A DNA stretch of 64,000 nt. Source: Mesorhizobium sp. M1E.F.Ca.ET.045.02.1.1. Its GTDB lineage: Bacteria; Pseudomonadota; Alphaproteobacteria; Rhizobiales; Rhizobiaceae. Of this stretch, positions 40,921 through 49,962 are shown one piece after another. Below the pieces are notes generated by a model, which saw only the letters and a program-made list of their open reading frames with translations, did no database searches and had not been told where the DNA came from. Location: positions 5,594,501 through 5,658,500 of the forward strand of contig NZ_CP034447.1 of NCBI RefSeq assembly GCF_003952485.1, read 5' to 3'. Every line of letters begins with the position of its first letter. Positions within the stretch are counted from its first letter, which is position 1. The translations under genes were made by a program, and so were the position numbers.

Positions 40921-41439
40921 TCATGCCGCCTCGTCCTTCCGGGCGTAAGCGCCGATGACACGCGCGACCGAAGCCGCGGGCGCATTGACGATCTGGGCGA
41001 TCCGGGTTGCCGGCGTGGCGATCATGCCAACCAGCTTGGCGCGCAGCTCGTCGAGCGACGGCATCGTGGCGAGTGCCTTGACACCGTCGGCGTTGAGCGC
41101 AGTCGAGCCCATTGCGCCGCCGAGAATGATCAGCTTGTCATTCCCCTTGGCGAAATCGGACGCGACCTTCGGCGCCGCAACCGGATCCTCCGAATAAGCG
41201 ACCAGCGTCTGTCCCTTGAACAGATCGACGATCGATGCGGAGTCCGTGCCCTGAAGAGCGATCTTGGCGAGACGGTTCTTCGCGACTTTGACGGTGCCAC
41301 CGGCGGCGCGCATCTTCGACCGGAGGTCGTTCATTTGCGCGACGGTGATACCGGCGTAGTGGGCCACGACGACTGAACCCGCGTTCGAGAACGCTTCGTT
41401 CAGGCCCGTGACGAGTTCGCGTTTTTCCGCTCTGTCCAC
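40921..41439 (-). CDS. rplJ: 50S ribosomal protein L10
   Basis: 172 residues, [30 protein letters not shown] and [13 protein letters not shown], typical of L10. The start is GTG at 41439, with a GGAG element about 10 bases upstream. Anchors L7/L12 on the ribosome. The 369-bp upstream region probably includes an autoregulatory leader. Confidence 0.97.
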   Translation of the reverse strand: MDRAEKRELVTGLNEAFSNAGSVVVAHYAGITVAQMNDLRSKMRAAGGTVKVAKNRLAKIALQGTDSASIVDLFKGQTLVAYSEDPVAAPKVASDFAKGNDKLIILGGAMGSTALNADGVKALATMPSLDELRAKLVGMIATPATRIAQIVNAPAASVARVIGAYARKDEAA

Positions 41440-41808
41440 TGCCTATCTCCAGTTGACCCCTGCCTCATTCACGAGGTCAGAAGTCGGGTTGCCTTTTGCC
41501 GGCCGGGCTATCCAAAAACGGATCTCCCGAACGGCGCTCGAGGATCCTGCCCCCTTTCGCCACACCGACGGCCAAGCCGGCGATGCGCTGACAAAAGGCA
41601 AACACGGTTCGAACCTTTCATTGGAGCGTTCGCTCCTTTGTCGGGTCTTCACCCGTCTCATGCAGGCCCAGGTGAATTAAGGCTTTGGGCCGCCTGCAAT
41701 CTCGGACAGGATATCCGGAAACCTTTCGGCTTCCGGGGTACCGGGCCGCCGACGAATCGGCGGTCCGGAATTCTTGGTGCGACCGGCCTGAAACCGGTCA
41801 GGCGACAG
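41440..41808 (-). promoter_or_regulatory. Candidate L10 leader region between rplA and rplJ
   Basis: A 369-bp gap, by far the longest in the rplKAJL cluster. Near the rplA end it contains dyads GACCGG...CCGGTC (41781-41799, loop CCTGAAA) and CCGGGCCGCCGA/TCGGCGGTCCGG-type arms around 41741-41768. Bacterial rplJ transcripts commonly carry an L10(L12)4-binding leader that mimics 23S rRNA; position fits, but I cannot verify the fold. No gene is seen here. Confidence 0.45.
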
Positions 41809-42507
41809 TTACGACGCGGCGAGCGTCGCGATGTCGAGCTTGAGGCCGGGCCCCATCGTCGAGGTGACCGACACCTTCTTGACGTAGTTGCCCTTGGCGC
41901 CGGCGGGCTTGGCCCTGTTCACCGCATCGGCGAAGGCCCGCACATTCTCTTCCAGAGCCTTGACGTCGAACGAGACCTTGCCGACGCCGGCCTGTACGAT
42001 GCCGGCCTTCTCGACGCGAAACTCGACGGCGCCGCCCTTCGAAGCCTTGACGGCGGCCGCGACATCGGGGGTCACGGTGCCGACCTTCGGGTTCGGCATC
42101 ATGCCGCGCGGGCCGAGCACCTTACCCAGGCGGCCGACCAGCGGCATCATGTCCGGGGTGGCGATGCAGCGATCGAAATCGATCGTGCCCTTCTGGACGA
42201 TGTCGACCAGATCCTCGGCGCCAACGATATCGGCGCCGGCGGCCTTGGCTTCCTCGGCCTTGTCGCCGCGCGCGAACACGGCAACGCGCACCGAGCGGCC
42301 GGTGCCGTTCGGCAGGTTGACCACGCCGCGGACCATCTGGTCGGCATGGCGCGGATCGACGCCGAGGTTCATGGCGATCTCGACGGTCTCGTCGAACTTC
42401 ACCGAAGACCGGTCCTTCAACAGCTGCAGCGCTTCAGCGAGCGCATAGGCCTTGTTCGGATCGATGCCTTCGCGGGTCTTGGATACACGCTTTGCAATCT
42501 TTGCCAT
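41809..42507 (-). CDS. rplA: 50S ribosomal protein L1
   Basis: 232 residues: [35 protein letters not shown] and the signature [30 protein letters not shown]. Forms the L1 stalk at the E site. Four bases after rplK. Confidence 0.98.
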   Translation of the reverse strand: MAKIAKRVSKTREGIDPNKAYALAEALQLLKDRSSVKFDETVEIAMNLGVDPRHADQMVRGVVNLPNGTGRSVRVAVFARGDKAEEAKAAGADIVGAEDLVDIVQKGTIDFDRCIATPDMMPLVGRLGKVLGPRGMMPNPKVGTVTPDVAAAVKASKGGAVEFRVEKAGIVQAGVGKVSFDVKALEENVRAFADAVNRAKPAGAKGNYVKKVSVTSTMGPGLKLDIATLAAS

Positions 42508-42511
42508 GATC

Positions 42512-42940
42512 TCAGCCCACCACTTCCAGGCCCATCGAGCGGGCGGAGCCCTCGACCATGCGCATGGCCGCCTCGACGTCGTTTGCGTTCAGGTCCTTCA
42601 TCTTCTGCTCGGCGATCTGGCGCACCTTGTCGCGAGAGATCGTGCCGGCCTTGACCTTGCCCGGCTCCTTGGAGCCCGACTTGAGGTTGGCGGCCTTCTT
42701 CAGGAAGTAGCTCACCGGCGGCGTCTTCATGACGAAAGTGAACGACTTGTCCTGGTAGTAGGTGATGACGACCGGGATCGGCGAGCCCTTCTCCAGTTCC
42801 TGGGTCTGCGCGTTGAACGCCTTGCAGAACTCCATGATGTTGATGCCGCGCTGACCAAGCGCCGGGCCGATCGGGGGCGACGGCGTGGCCGAGCCCGCGG
42901 CAACCTGGAGCTTGAGCTGGCCTGCAACTTTCTTAGCCAT
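42512..42940 (-). CDS. rplK: 50S ribosomal protein L11
   Basis: 142 residues from the ATG at 42940 ([13 protein letters not shown]). Contains the proline-rich thiostrepton-contact region [23 protein letters not shown] and the C-terminal RNA-binding [22 protein letters not shown]. The 12-residue in-frame upstream extension is not used. Confidence 0.98.
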   Translation of the reverse strand: MAKKVAGQLKLQVAAGSATPSPPIGPALGQRGINIMEFCKAFNAQTQELEKGSPIPVVITYYQDKSFTFVMKTPPVSYFLKKAANLKSGSKEPGKVKAGTISRDKVRQIAEQKMKDLNANDVEAAMRMVEGSARSMGLEVVG

Positions 42941-43109
42941 CTCTATTCCTGCCTTTTCTCGTGCCGGCCCCACCATCTGGGAAACGCCGGCGGTTGCAGT
43001 CTGGTGGTGCGGTTCCAGCGGCCGGCTAAGCCGCTTTCGCCTCCCACCCGTTCATGGCAGCGCGACATTCGCGCCGCCTCCCGACGCTCTTCGGGCGCGG
43101 GTATTCGGA

Positions 43110-43637
43110 TCAGCCCTTTTCGACCTGTCCGAATTCCAGATCGACGGGCACCGCGCGCCCGAAGATCGAAACTTCCACCTTGAGGCGCGCCCGCTCCTCG
43201 TCCACTTCCTGGACGAAGCCGTTGAAGGATGCGAACGGGCCGTCCGAAACGCGGATCGCCTCGCCGATCTCGAAGGTGACCGACGGCTTCGGCCGCTCGA
43301 CGCCTTCCTGAACCTGGTTCAGGATGCGCTGCGCCTCGGTCTCGGTGATCGGCACCGGCTTGGAGTCGCCAAGGAAGCCGGTGACCTTCGGCGTGTTCTT
43401 GACCAGCGAGAAGACAGCGTCAGTCAGGTTGGCCTTCAGAAGCACATAGCCCGGGAAGAACTTGCGCTCGGCGTCGACCTTGCGGCCGCGGCGGATCTCA
43501 ACGACCTTCTCGGTCGGCACCACGATCTGCTCGATCTCGCCGGACAGACCCTTCTGCTTGGCCTTGTTCTCGATGTCCTCGGCGACCTTCTTCTCGAAGT
43601 TCGAATAAGCGTGGACGATGTACCAGCGCGCAGCCAT
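43110..43637 (-). CDS. nusG: Transcription termination/antitermination factor NusG
   Basis: 175 residues from the ATG at 43637 (MAARWYIVHAYSNFEKKVAEDI). The NGN domain (about 1-115) includes the RNA polymerase contact FFPGYVLLKANLTD; the KOW domain reads IRVSDGPFASFNGFVQEVDEERARLKV. Links RNA polymerase to Rho or the ribosome. 25 bp after secE. Confidence 0.98.
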   Translation of the reverse strand: MAARWYIVHAYSNFEKKVAEDIENKAKQKGLSGEIEQIVVPTEKVVEIRRGRKVDAERKFFPGYVLLKANLTDAVFSLVKNTPKVTGFLGDSKPVPITETEAQRILNQVQEGVERPKPSVTFEIGEAIRVSDGPFASFNGFVQEVDEERARLKVEVSIFGRAVPVDLEFGQVEKG

Positions 43638-43662
43638 TTCACGACTCTCCGTAATCGCCGAA

Positions 43663-43866
43663 TTAATGCCCGAGGCCCAGGATCCACTCGATCGCATAGC
43701 CCATGGCTATGTCGGCGGCGAAGAAGAAGATCATGGCGATGACCGCGAACACCAGGACCATCACCGTCGAGATCATGGTCTCGCGGCGCGAGGGCCATGT
43801 CACCTTGGCCGTCTCCGCGCGCACCTGCTGGAGAAAGGTGAAAGGATTAGTGGTTTTCGAAGCCAT
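43663..43866 (-). CDS. secE: Preprotein translocase subunit SecE
   Basis: 67 residues, the short single-span form. It has an amphipathic segment with VRAETAKVTWPSRRETMIST, the SecE signature, followed by one membrane helix. The ATG at 43866 is used; a longer in-frame extension is non-conserved. In most relatives tRNA-Trp lies directly upstream; here 3 kb intervene. Confidence 0.95.
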   Translation of the reverse strand: MASKTTNPFTFLQQVRAETAKVTWPSRRETMISTVMVLVFAVIAMIFFFAADIAMGYAIEWILGLGH

Positions 43867-44037
43867 CTGCCGCTCTGTCTTCAAGACCCGTTGGCCGGGT
43901 CTCCTGGATGATCCCGCTGGCCGGGACGTGCCGCCTGGGTTACGTGCCGACGCCGAGTCAGCGCCACCATTTCGCCCACGCAAATCAGACGCGTAAAGCC
44001 GGCTTCCCAGCTCCACGCGTCGCGTGTCTGTTCAGTC

Positions 44038-44066
44038 TACATAAAACCGATTCTTGGTCCACGCAA
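44038..44066 (-). promoter_or_regulatory. Candidate promoter of secE-nusG-ribosomal/RNA polymerase genes
   Basis: Minus-strand TTGCGT (-35), 17-bp spacer and TATGTA (-10), about 170 bp upstream of secE. It lies on the secE side of the putative island, which would allow secE to be expressed despite separation from tRNA-Trp. Match to consensus is moderate. Confidence 0.45.
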
Positions 44067-44225
44067 GTGGCAAGTGTTCCGCTTTATGTTCGAGCGCCGC
44101 CTCGGAACCATCCAGTCGTTCCGTCCCGGCTATGCGGGGCTTATGCCCCAATTTGCCCCATATGGCAAGCCACCCGCCGGTTTTCAACGGCAGAGCACCC
44201 TGATCACCGGTCCGCAACTTCAGGA

Positions 44226-44259
44226 TGGCACGGCGGCAGGCTCGAACCTACGACCTGCG
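44226..44259 (-). repeat. Degenerate duplicate of the tRNA-Trp 3' end (candidate att site)
   Basis: 34 bases match the 3' part of the tRNA-Trp gene at 46837-46871: 21 identical bases spanning the variable region and T arm (GGCTCGAACCTACGACCTGCG on the + strand), then TGGCACGG identical at the CCA end, with two 1-base deletions between. It lacks the 5' half, so it is not a functional tRNA. Best read as the distal attachment site of an element integrated at tRNA-Trp. Confidence 0.65.
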
Positions 44260-44261
44260 AC

Positions 44262-44370
44262 GGCAGCTCATGGTGATATTGAACGGGCGCTCTGCCTGCT
44301 TGATGCGCTTCGCATAGAAAGCGCACATATCGTCGGCTGCCCTATGGAGGAACAGTCGCTCTTGAACTAG
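44262..44370 (+). pseudogene. Possible alpha/beta-hydrolase remnant
   Basis: Reads GDIERALCLLDALRIESAH then IVGCPMEEQSLLN and a stop. This resembles the helix-plus-nucleophile-elbow segment of alpha/beta hydrolases (LLDALGIERAHIVGxSMGG) with the nucleophile serine position changed to proline. It has no start of its own and about 35 codons. Similarity is by eye and could be chance. Confidence 0.35.
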
Positions 44371-44522
44371 CCGCTCAATCGCTGGCACGGGTGTCTATCC
44401 ATTCCCCTTATAGGTCGTATAGCGACAATCGATTTTGCTGGATGAGCAGGAAGGCTGCATATCCGTTTGCAAGCGGGGCGGTACTGAATGTTGCCCCGGA
44501 AAACTTCCGGAAGGGCGACGTA

Positions 44523-45533
44523 ATGCGCGCGATGCAAACTCTCATTCTCTCGGCAACTGCAACCGCGATGCTATTTCTTGCGGGTCCAACGAACGCTGGC
44601 GTCCAAGGCAAGGACCAAGGCTCAATTCGAGCTGACAGTATGACCGGTATCCCCGCCGGCTTTCGATCCCAATTCGCTGACGTTAATGGCGTGCGCATTC
44701 ACTACGTGATCGGCGGGAAAGGATCGCCGATTCTGCTCATCCATGGGTGGCCGGAGGATTGGCACGAGTGGCGTAAAATGATGCCTCTCCTTGCAACGAA
44801 GCACACCGTTATTGCCGTCGACCTACGCGGATTCGGAGAATCACAAATTGCATCAACGGGATATGACCGCAAGACGCTTGCCGAAGATCTTTTCCAGTTG
44901 ATGACGAGGCTTGACTATTTGCGAGCAACTGTAGTCGGCCATGATTGGGGTGGTCCCGTAGCCTATGCCTACGCCGCTATCCACCGCGATGCTGTTGACA
45001 AACTTATAGTCGCGGAGGGTGCTCCCGACGGCCCCTGGACCACGAAACAGTTCGCTCCCCTTCTTCACAACCCATTGTGGTTCTTTGGTTTCTTTGAGAT
45101 CCCCGACTTTGCTGAGAAAGTTCTCGCGGGACACGAGAAAGAATTCTTAGATTGGTTCTACCGCAATAGAGGATTCCACATCGTTCCTGGCAGCTTCTCA
45201 GAAGCAGTCATCACCTATTACGAAAACAGCTACGCACGGCCCGGCCGGCTGGCGACAAGTCTTCAACTCTATCGGACGATTGACCGCGATATCGCTGACA
45301 ACACCGAATTGTCGCGAACGCCGCTAACTATTCCAGTTTTAGCCATTGGAGCCAAGTATGGACTGGGATCTATGGTGGCGGAAAGCATGCGACAAGTGGC
45401 GCGCTCGGTAACGCCGGTTTTGATGGAGAATACGGGTCACTTCATCCCCGACGAACGGCCCGAAGCTCTCTCCCACATTATTGAAGCGTTCTTGGGTAGC
45501 AGCACCGCGCCCGAGGATTGGTCGCCGAATTAA
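44523..45533 (+). CDS. Secreted alpha/beta-hydrolase, epoxide-hydrolase-like
   Basis: 336 residues from the ATG at 44523 (MRAMQTLILSATATAMLFLAG), which gives a clear signal peptide and has GGAAGGGCGACGTA upstream. The mature enzyme has the oxyanion motif HGWPEDWHEW (74-83), nucleophile Asp141 in VVGHDWGGPVAYAYA and catalytic His306 in ENTGHFIPDERPE. Asp instead of Ser and the HGWP motif match epoxide hydrolases and haloalkane dehalogenase relatives. Export to the periplasm is less usual for the group. Base composition is visibly lower in GC than neighbouring core genes, consistent with transfer. It is transcribed convergently with the LysR gene. Confidence 0.85.
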   Translation: MRAMQTLILSATATAMLFLAGPTNAGVQGKDQGSIRADSMTGIPAGFRSQFADVNGVRIHYVIGGKGSPILLIHGWPEDWHEWRKMMPLLATKHTVIAVDLRGFGESQIASTGYDRKTLAEDLFQLMTRLDYLRATVVGHDWGGPVAYAYAAIHRDAVDKLIVAEGAPDGPWTTKQFAPLLHNPLWFFGFFEIPDFAEKVLAGHEKEFLDWFYRNRGFHIVPGSFSEAVITYYENSYARPGRLATSLQLYRTIDRDIADNTELSRTPLTIPVLAIGAKYGLGSMVAESMRQVARSVTPVLMENTGHFIPDERPEALSHIIEAFLGSSTAPEDWSPN

Positions 45534-45669
45534 TCGGAGCGACATCAACTGGCCAAAACGGTCCCTGCAGGCAAGCCCCGGTCTTAACAACGCTGAAACA
45601 TTTAAATGCGCCAGCGTTTCGTCGAGAACCGCAGATCGCCCGCTCTCCGCAATGGCTTCGAACGGTCTC

Positions 45670-46590
45670 TTAGGGTGCTTCAGCGCCTTGCGCCGTTCCC
45701 AGCACTTGTTGGCGGAGCCAGAGATTGGCCGGGTCGTGGTGATGCCGCGCGTACCAGGCCATATGCATGGCGAAACCCGGAACAAGAAACGGTAGCTCAA
45801 AGCATTCACAGTCATCGTCGAGAGTGCGGACGAACCGGGTCGGCATTGTGCAGACATAATCCGTGGTGCGAAGCACGGGCGGCACTAGGGTAAAACTGGG
45901 CATAGATAAGACGACACGCCGGCTGCGATCGGTTTCAGCCAGAACTTTATCGACTCTCCCCTCGAACCCGCCTCCATCCAGGGAAACTAGAATATGATCC
46001 AACGCACAGTAGGCATCGAGGTCCGGCCGCCGATTACCTCGAGGATGGAATTTGCGCTGCACCATCGAATAGGTTTCGTCGTAAAGGCGACGGCTTTTCA
46101 ACATCGATGGAACCATGCTCGGAGGTGCGATGAGGAGATCGATGTCGTCTCGGTCGACCTGTTCCGTCGATCCGGTGCTATCAAGCAGGCGAAAGGCCAG
46201 CCGAATCCCTGAGCCAGCCTCGGTTTGTAGTCGCCGCAACAGCGGCAAGCCGATTACCACGACGCCATTGTCTGTGGTTGCGATCCGAAAATCGCGGATA
46301 TCATTTAACGCGTCGAAGCGAGGCCGACGCCGGACCAAAACCTCCAGGTCCTTAAGGGCGGTGTGGAGAGGCTCGACTAGTTCGAGCGCCAGAGCTGTCG
46401 GATCCATTCCGCGTCCGTTATCTGCAGGGATAAGAAGCGGATCCTCGAATGCTTGTCGGAGCCGGCTGAGTTGGGCGGATAGCGCGGGCTGGCTCAAGTT
46501 AAGCCGTGCGGCCGCATGTGTGACATTTCGCTCTTTCAGCAATACGTCGAGCGATACGAGGAGGTTGAGGTCGATTCCCTTGATATCCAT
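45670..46590 (-). CDS. LysR-family transcriptional regulator
   Basis: 306 residues from the ATG at 46590 (MDIKGIDLNLLVSLDVLL). The N-terminal winged HTH reads NVTHAAARLNLSQPALSAQLSRLRQAFEDPLLI; the rest is a LysR effector domain with DFRIATTDNGVVVIGLPLLRRL. The NodD/NahR/SyrM-like group shares the KGIDLNLLV start, but no nod box was seen and no nod genes are near. Probably regulates the convergent hydrolase or an element-encoded function; both lie in the putative tRNA-Trp island. Confidence 0.9.
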   Translation of the reverse strand: MDIKGIDLNLLVSLDVLLKERNVTHAAARLNLSQPALSAQLSRLRQAFEDPLLIPADNGRGMDPTALALELVEPLHTALKDLEVLVRRRPRFDALNDIRDFRIATTDNGVVVIGLPLLRRLQTEAGSGIRLAFRLLDSTGSTEQVDRDDIDLLIAPPSMVPSMLKSRRLYDETYSMVQRKFHPRGNRRPDLDAYCALDHILVSLDGGGFEGRVDKVLAETDRSRRVVLSMPSFTLVPPVLRTTDYVCTMPTRFVRTLDDDCECFELPFLVPGFAMHMAWYARHHHDPANLWLRQQVLGTAQGAEAP

Positions 46591-46836
46591 CGTACTTATA
46601 TGTTGAGGCGCCATAAATCAGTTTCGAATATGCCATAGCGTATTCGATTCTCAAGTGTGCGCGATGGACAGTGCCAGCCGGGCCGAAACTACTTCGGGCT
46701 GAGAACGTGCTGTCAGCCATCGACGTGGATAACATCAAGGGTGGCAATGCGCGCGGCTTGTCCAAGAGATGTGTGAGGCTGATTTCGGCAACTCGGCGAT
46801 CAAGGTGATCGCCAGATGCCTGATCCCTTGAAGGAA

Positions 46837-46912
<76 letters not shown>

Positions 46913-46948
46913 ATACGGGCGCTGCTATTTCACAAAGCCGATGAGAAC

Positions 46949-47458
46949 TCAAGTGCCCTTTTGAGGCGTGTCGACCGGAAGTGGCGGTCGCGGCCATCCA
47001 AGCCACAAGGCCCAGGTGCAAATCACGAGTTCAAGCCCAAAAGTCCAATGCAGAACGAAGCTCAGCACCCAGTTCCCATAGCTGGCCGGAATCGCCACGA
47101 GCTCAAAGGGATGACGACTGAATGGCGCCAGCCACATGATCGGCGACGCCACCGTGTCGAGCGCCATATGCAACATGGCTCCGGCAAAGAAGGCGGCGAT
47201 CGATGGCAGATGCGGTAAACCGAGCAACCGACCGACTGAGAGGCTTGCCGATCCAATCACCACCCAGAACAACGGCCAGTGTGTGATATAGGCGTGATGG
47301 TGGGTGCGACCGCCATCGATCAGGTGGAAATAGAGCATGTCGATGTCCGGGACGACGCTGCCGAGCATTGCGGCAGTCACGATGCCTGGCACCTCCCGCC
47401 ACCGTCTTCGCGCAAGTCTTCCCAGAATATAGCCCGACGGGAGATGGGCGATCAGCAT
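46949..47458 (-). CDS. YdjM/DUF457-type inner-membrane metal-dependent hydrolase homologue
   Basis: 169 residues, four or five membrane segments. It has the family's N-terminal HLPSGYILGRLARRR, the acidic motif SVVPDIDMLYFHLIDGGRTHHHAYITH with clustered Asp and His, and a later HMALDT. Such proteins are annotated as predicted membrane-bound metal-dependent hydrolases; no defined substrate is known to me. The ATG at 47458 (MLIAHLPSGY) is favoured over one five codons earlier. Confidence 0.8.
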   Translation of the reverse strand: MLIAHLPSGYILGRLARRRWREVPGIVTAAMLGSVVPDIDMLYFHLIDGGRTHHHAYITHWPLFWVVIGSASLSVGRLLGLPHLPSIAAFFAGAMLHMALDTVASPIMWLAPFSRHPFELVAIPASYGNWVLSFVLHWTFGLELVICTWALWLGWPRPPLPVDTPQKGT

Positions 47459-47547
47459 GCAAGGTCGTCTCACATTGATGCAACGACCGTGCCGTCACTT
47501 TGCGGCGTCATCTTTTCGGATTTTTGCAGAAACCCAGCATCTTCTGG

Positions 47548-48033
47548 CTACGATTTCCCGACCGGCGGCTTGTAAGGCCCGCCCGGCACGCCCCAGCCCC
47601 AGGCGGGCATCGGTTCGGTCTCCGGGTCGCAGGTCTCGCCGAGATTGGAATTCATCTTGGCCAGCCGCGATCCCCATTCGACATAGCCCATGAAGGCGGA
47701 ACGGAATTCCGGATCGTCGGGCAGGCCGACCTCGTCCGCCGCGTCGGCAAGGAGGTTGATCCAGCGCCGCCGCTGTTCCTCCGTCAGGTGCTTGCCGAGA
47801 TGGTGCATGACCATCTCGCGGTGGCCGCCATGCTTTTCGCTGTATGTCTTCGGTCCGCCAAAAACCTCGCCGATGAAGGCCGCGACATGCGCCGGATGAT
47901 CCGGCGACATGTGCTTGAACACCGGGCCGACGATCGGGTCTCGCCCGACCTTGTCGTAGAAGGTCCGCGTCAGCCGGTTGAGCGCCTCCGCGCCACCGGC
48001 CCATTCGAACAAAGTCGGGACATCCTCGCGCAT
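47548..48033 (-). CDS. Group II truncated haemoglobin
   Basis: 161 residues from the ATG at 48033 (MREDVPTLFEWAGG), preceded by GAGGATCGGCA. The globin core is FYDKVGRDPIVGPVFKHMSPDHPAHVAAFIGEVFGGP, a group II signature with B10 Tyr in TFYDKV, the proximal histidine in MVMHHLGKHL and G8 Trp in GYVEWGSRL. A Trp/Pro/Gly-rich tail follows. These proteins bind O2 or NO and often serve in redox stress; partner unknown. A 17-residue in-frame upstream extension is possible but lacks a good ribosome site. Confidence 0.9.
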   Translation of the reverse strand: MREDVPTLFEWAGGAEALNRLTRTFYDKVGRDPIVGPVFKHMSPDHPAHVAAFIGEVFGGPKTYSEKHGGHREMVMHHLGKHLTEEQRRRWINLLADAADEVGLPDDPEFRSAFMGYVEWGSRLAKMNSNLGETCDPETEPMPAWGWGVPGGPYKPPVGKS

Positions 48034-48121
48034 TGCCGATCCTCGTTCCGGAAGGGCCCCGACGATAGCGGCAAGGCCGTCCATGGCTCAACCTGCCTCA
48101 ATGGCCAGTTGGCGCGCCGCG

Positions 48122-49828
48122 CTACAGTTTTGCCGGCGCCTCCGCCTCGGCATTGGCGGACGGCAGAATCCGACAGTTGTCGGGCTTCGGCGACGATTTG
48201 CAGATGGTGGCGCCCGTCAGCGCATCCACCGACTGGCGCCCGGTCGTCAATCCGAACTTCGCCAATTCGTCCTGACTGAGCTCCCTGTGCTTCGCATATT
48301 GTGCCGACTGCATCGCGGCGAACAGGCCCGAGCCGATCGCCATCTCCTCGAGATAGGCTCTAACCTTTTCTTCCATGCCCATGGAGTGAATGAGGAAATG
48401 CGCATCGGCGCCAACCAGGCGCTTGGAGCCACCGGCGGTCATCACCGCGCAGGCCGCGTCGCATTCGGCGCCGGCGTCAATGGTGAGGCCGGTATGGAGA
48501 CCATCCTTGGCGCCGCACCCAGTGGCGCCCGGATCGCAATCGAGAAAATCCGTCCGGGCGACCGCGACATCCAGCCTGCGCTCGCGGATCAGCCGGCCGG
48601 CGGCGAGCGCACCCTGTATGTCGCCGCCCGGCGAGTTGACCACGACGGGCAGCCTGCGCCCGCCGACTGTGTCGAGCAGCTCGCGCAGCCTGTCGGGCGT
48701 GTTGGCAACGATCGTTCCTTCCGCCGAAATCCACTCCGGGCAATCGGGATTGCAGAGCGGGTTGCTGCCGCGAACCAGGACGAAGCGCATATCCTGCGCC
48801 TCCTTCGGCGGCGCAACCTCGACCTGCAGAGAGGCAGACGCGGGATTGGCCTCGGCGGTCGCCATCTCGACCGGCCTGGCTTCGCCGCCCGCTGGTATTT
48901 CGCGGCAGTTCACCGGCGCCGGATCGCGCCGGCACACGCTTCCCGCCGTCATGATGTCGAGCGAATCGAGACTGGTGACGAGCTTCATCTCCAGCATGTC
49001 CTCTGGCTCGATCTGCCTTATGTCACTGGCCGGCGTCGCCTTCATCACCTCCAGCACACCCTGCTCGATGCCCATTTCCCTCAAATAGGCCGAGAGCCGC
49101 TTCTCGACCGCCTTGCTCATCTCGAAGGTCTTGTAGCTGCCGGCGTTCTTGCGGCTGACGATTCTAGTGCCGAGGATCTTCTTCTTGCCGTTCACGATTT
49201 TGTAGGTGGTGCGGTAAAGCAGCTTTTCCCTGTGGTATGTCGTGGTGATCTGGTGGACGCCGAGAAAGGCCCACTCGCCGACGACGCGGCGCACGCCGCC
49301 GGAAAACATCAGCGGACAGGCCGAGTTGCACATCGCGCCGCTGTCATAGGCGATGCCGGAATACGGCGCGGCCTTGCCGTCATTGTCCCGGCAATTCTTC
49401 ATCTCCGGCGAGCAGCCGGAAAACTCCGTCGTGCCTACGGCGATGTCGAGCTTGTTCTTGCGGATCATGCGGCCGAGCTGCAGCGCGGCATCGACATTGC
49501 CGCCCGGGGAATTGACGACGACCGGCAATTGCCGGCCGGCAAGCGTCTTCAGCAGGCGCCTGAGCAGGGCCGGCGTGCCGGCCTCGATGGTGCCTTCCGC
49601 AGAAATCCACTCGGGGCAGTTCGGCTCACAGCCAGGCGCGCTGCTGCGCACGACGGCAAAGCGCATCGGCGGACCAAGGTCGGGTGCCTCTTCCTTGGCT
49701 GCGGCGGTAAACGTGGCCAGCCCCACGGCAGCGGCCAAGCCCAGCCGGATCGGCCAGCGCCACCACCGAATGCTGTCTGAACGGCTTTCCCGAACCACGC
49801 TTGCAAAGCCCCCACGGGTACAACCCAT
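48122..49828 (-). CDS. Secreted protein with two tandem ClpP-like domains, second lacking the serine
   Basis: 568 residues. An N-terminal hydrophobic segment (about 26-44, WPIRLGLAAAVGLATFTAAA) is a signal or anchor. Two homologous halves follow, each starting MRF(A/V)(V/L)VR, then CPEWISAEGTI, LPVVVNSPGG, and a Cys-rich loop. They resemble the uncharacterised periplasmic ClpP/crotonase-fold proteases (COG3904-like). Domain 1 keeps Ser169 (MCNSACPLMFSGG) and His192 (GVHQIT). Domain 2 has Ala458 at the serine position (ECDAACAVMTAGG) but keeps His481, so it is probably inactive. Many paired cysteines suggest disulfides in the periplasm. Lies between trHb and tufB. Confidence 0.82.
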   Translation of the reverse strand: MGCTRGGFASVVRESRSDSIRWWRWPIRLGLAAAVGLATFTAAAKEEAPDLGPPMRFAVVRSSAPGCEPNCPEWISAEGTIEAGTPALLRRLLKTLAGRQLPVVVNSPGGNVDAALQLGRMIRKNKLDIAVGTTEFSGCSPEMKNCRDNDGKAAPYSGIAYDSGAMCNSACPLMFSGGVRRVVGEWAFLGVHQITTTYHREKLLYRTTYKIVNGKKKILGTRIVSRKNAGSYKTFEMSKAVEKRLSAYLREMGIEQGVLEVMKATPASDIRQIEPEDMLEMKLVTSLDSLDIMTAGSVCRRDPAPVNCREIPAGGEARPVEMATAEANPASASLQVEVAPPKEAQDMRFVLVRGSNPLCNPDCPEWISAEGTIVANTPDRLRELLDTVGGRRLPVVVNSPGGDIQGALAAGRLIRERRLDVAVARTDFLDCDPGATGCGAKDGLHTGLTIDAGAECDAACAVMTAGGSKRLVGADAHFLIHSMGMEEKVRAYLEEMAIGSGLFAAMQSAQYAKHRELSQDELAKFGLTTGRQSVDALTGATICKSSPKPDNCRILPSANAEAEAPAKL

Positions 49829-49904
49829 ACTAGTTGCAGCGATGTCGCTTGCAAACAGCTTTGAAAGGCCTGGCGCGATACTTCACCTTCGGAGCGCCGG
49901 AAAC

Positions 49905-49933
49905 GAAAAAGGGCGGCCCGAAGACCGCCCTTT
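49905..49933 (-). terminator. Rho-independent terminator of tufB
   Basis: Nine-bp stem AAAGGGCGG and CCGCCCTTT with an 8-base loop, followed on the minus strand by TTTTTCGTTT. It is about 30 nt beyond the tufB stop codon. Confidence 0.88.
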
Positions 49934-49962
49934 CCTTCTCGAACCGGCTGATGCCGGATCGA

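Larger units (their letters stand above)
43867..44522. other. 656-bp region upstream of secE; promoter, tRNA fragment and gene remnant
   Basis: Contains a candidate secE promoter (44038-44066), a degenerate copy of the tRNA-Trp 3' end (44226-44259) and a short hydrolase-like remnant (44262-44370). Between about 43880 and 44030, and from 44371 to 44505, I see nothing recognisable. Composition becomes less GC-rich past about 44260, continuing into the hydrolase gene. Confidence 0.6.

Noticed and set aside
44226..44259. Considered as a second tRNA gene
   Set aside because: Only the 3' half matches; the D arm, anticodon and 5' acceptor strand are missing and the T stem has a base deletion.
44074..44370. 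99-codon open frame on the + strand as a gene
   Set aside because: Its first half runs through the secE upstream region and the tRNA fragment; only the last 35 codons look protein-like, so it is treated as a remnant.
45670..46590. LysR gene considered as nodD
   Set aside because: Only the general N-terminal pattern is shared; no nod box or nodulation gene is in the window.
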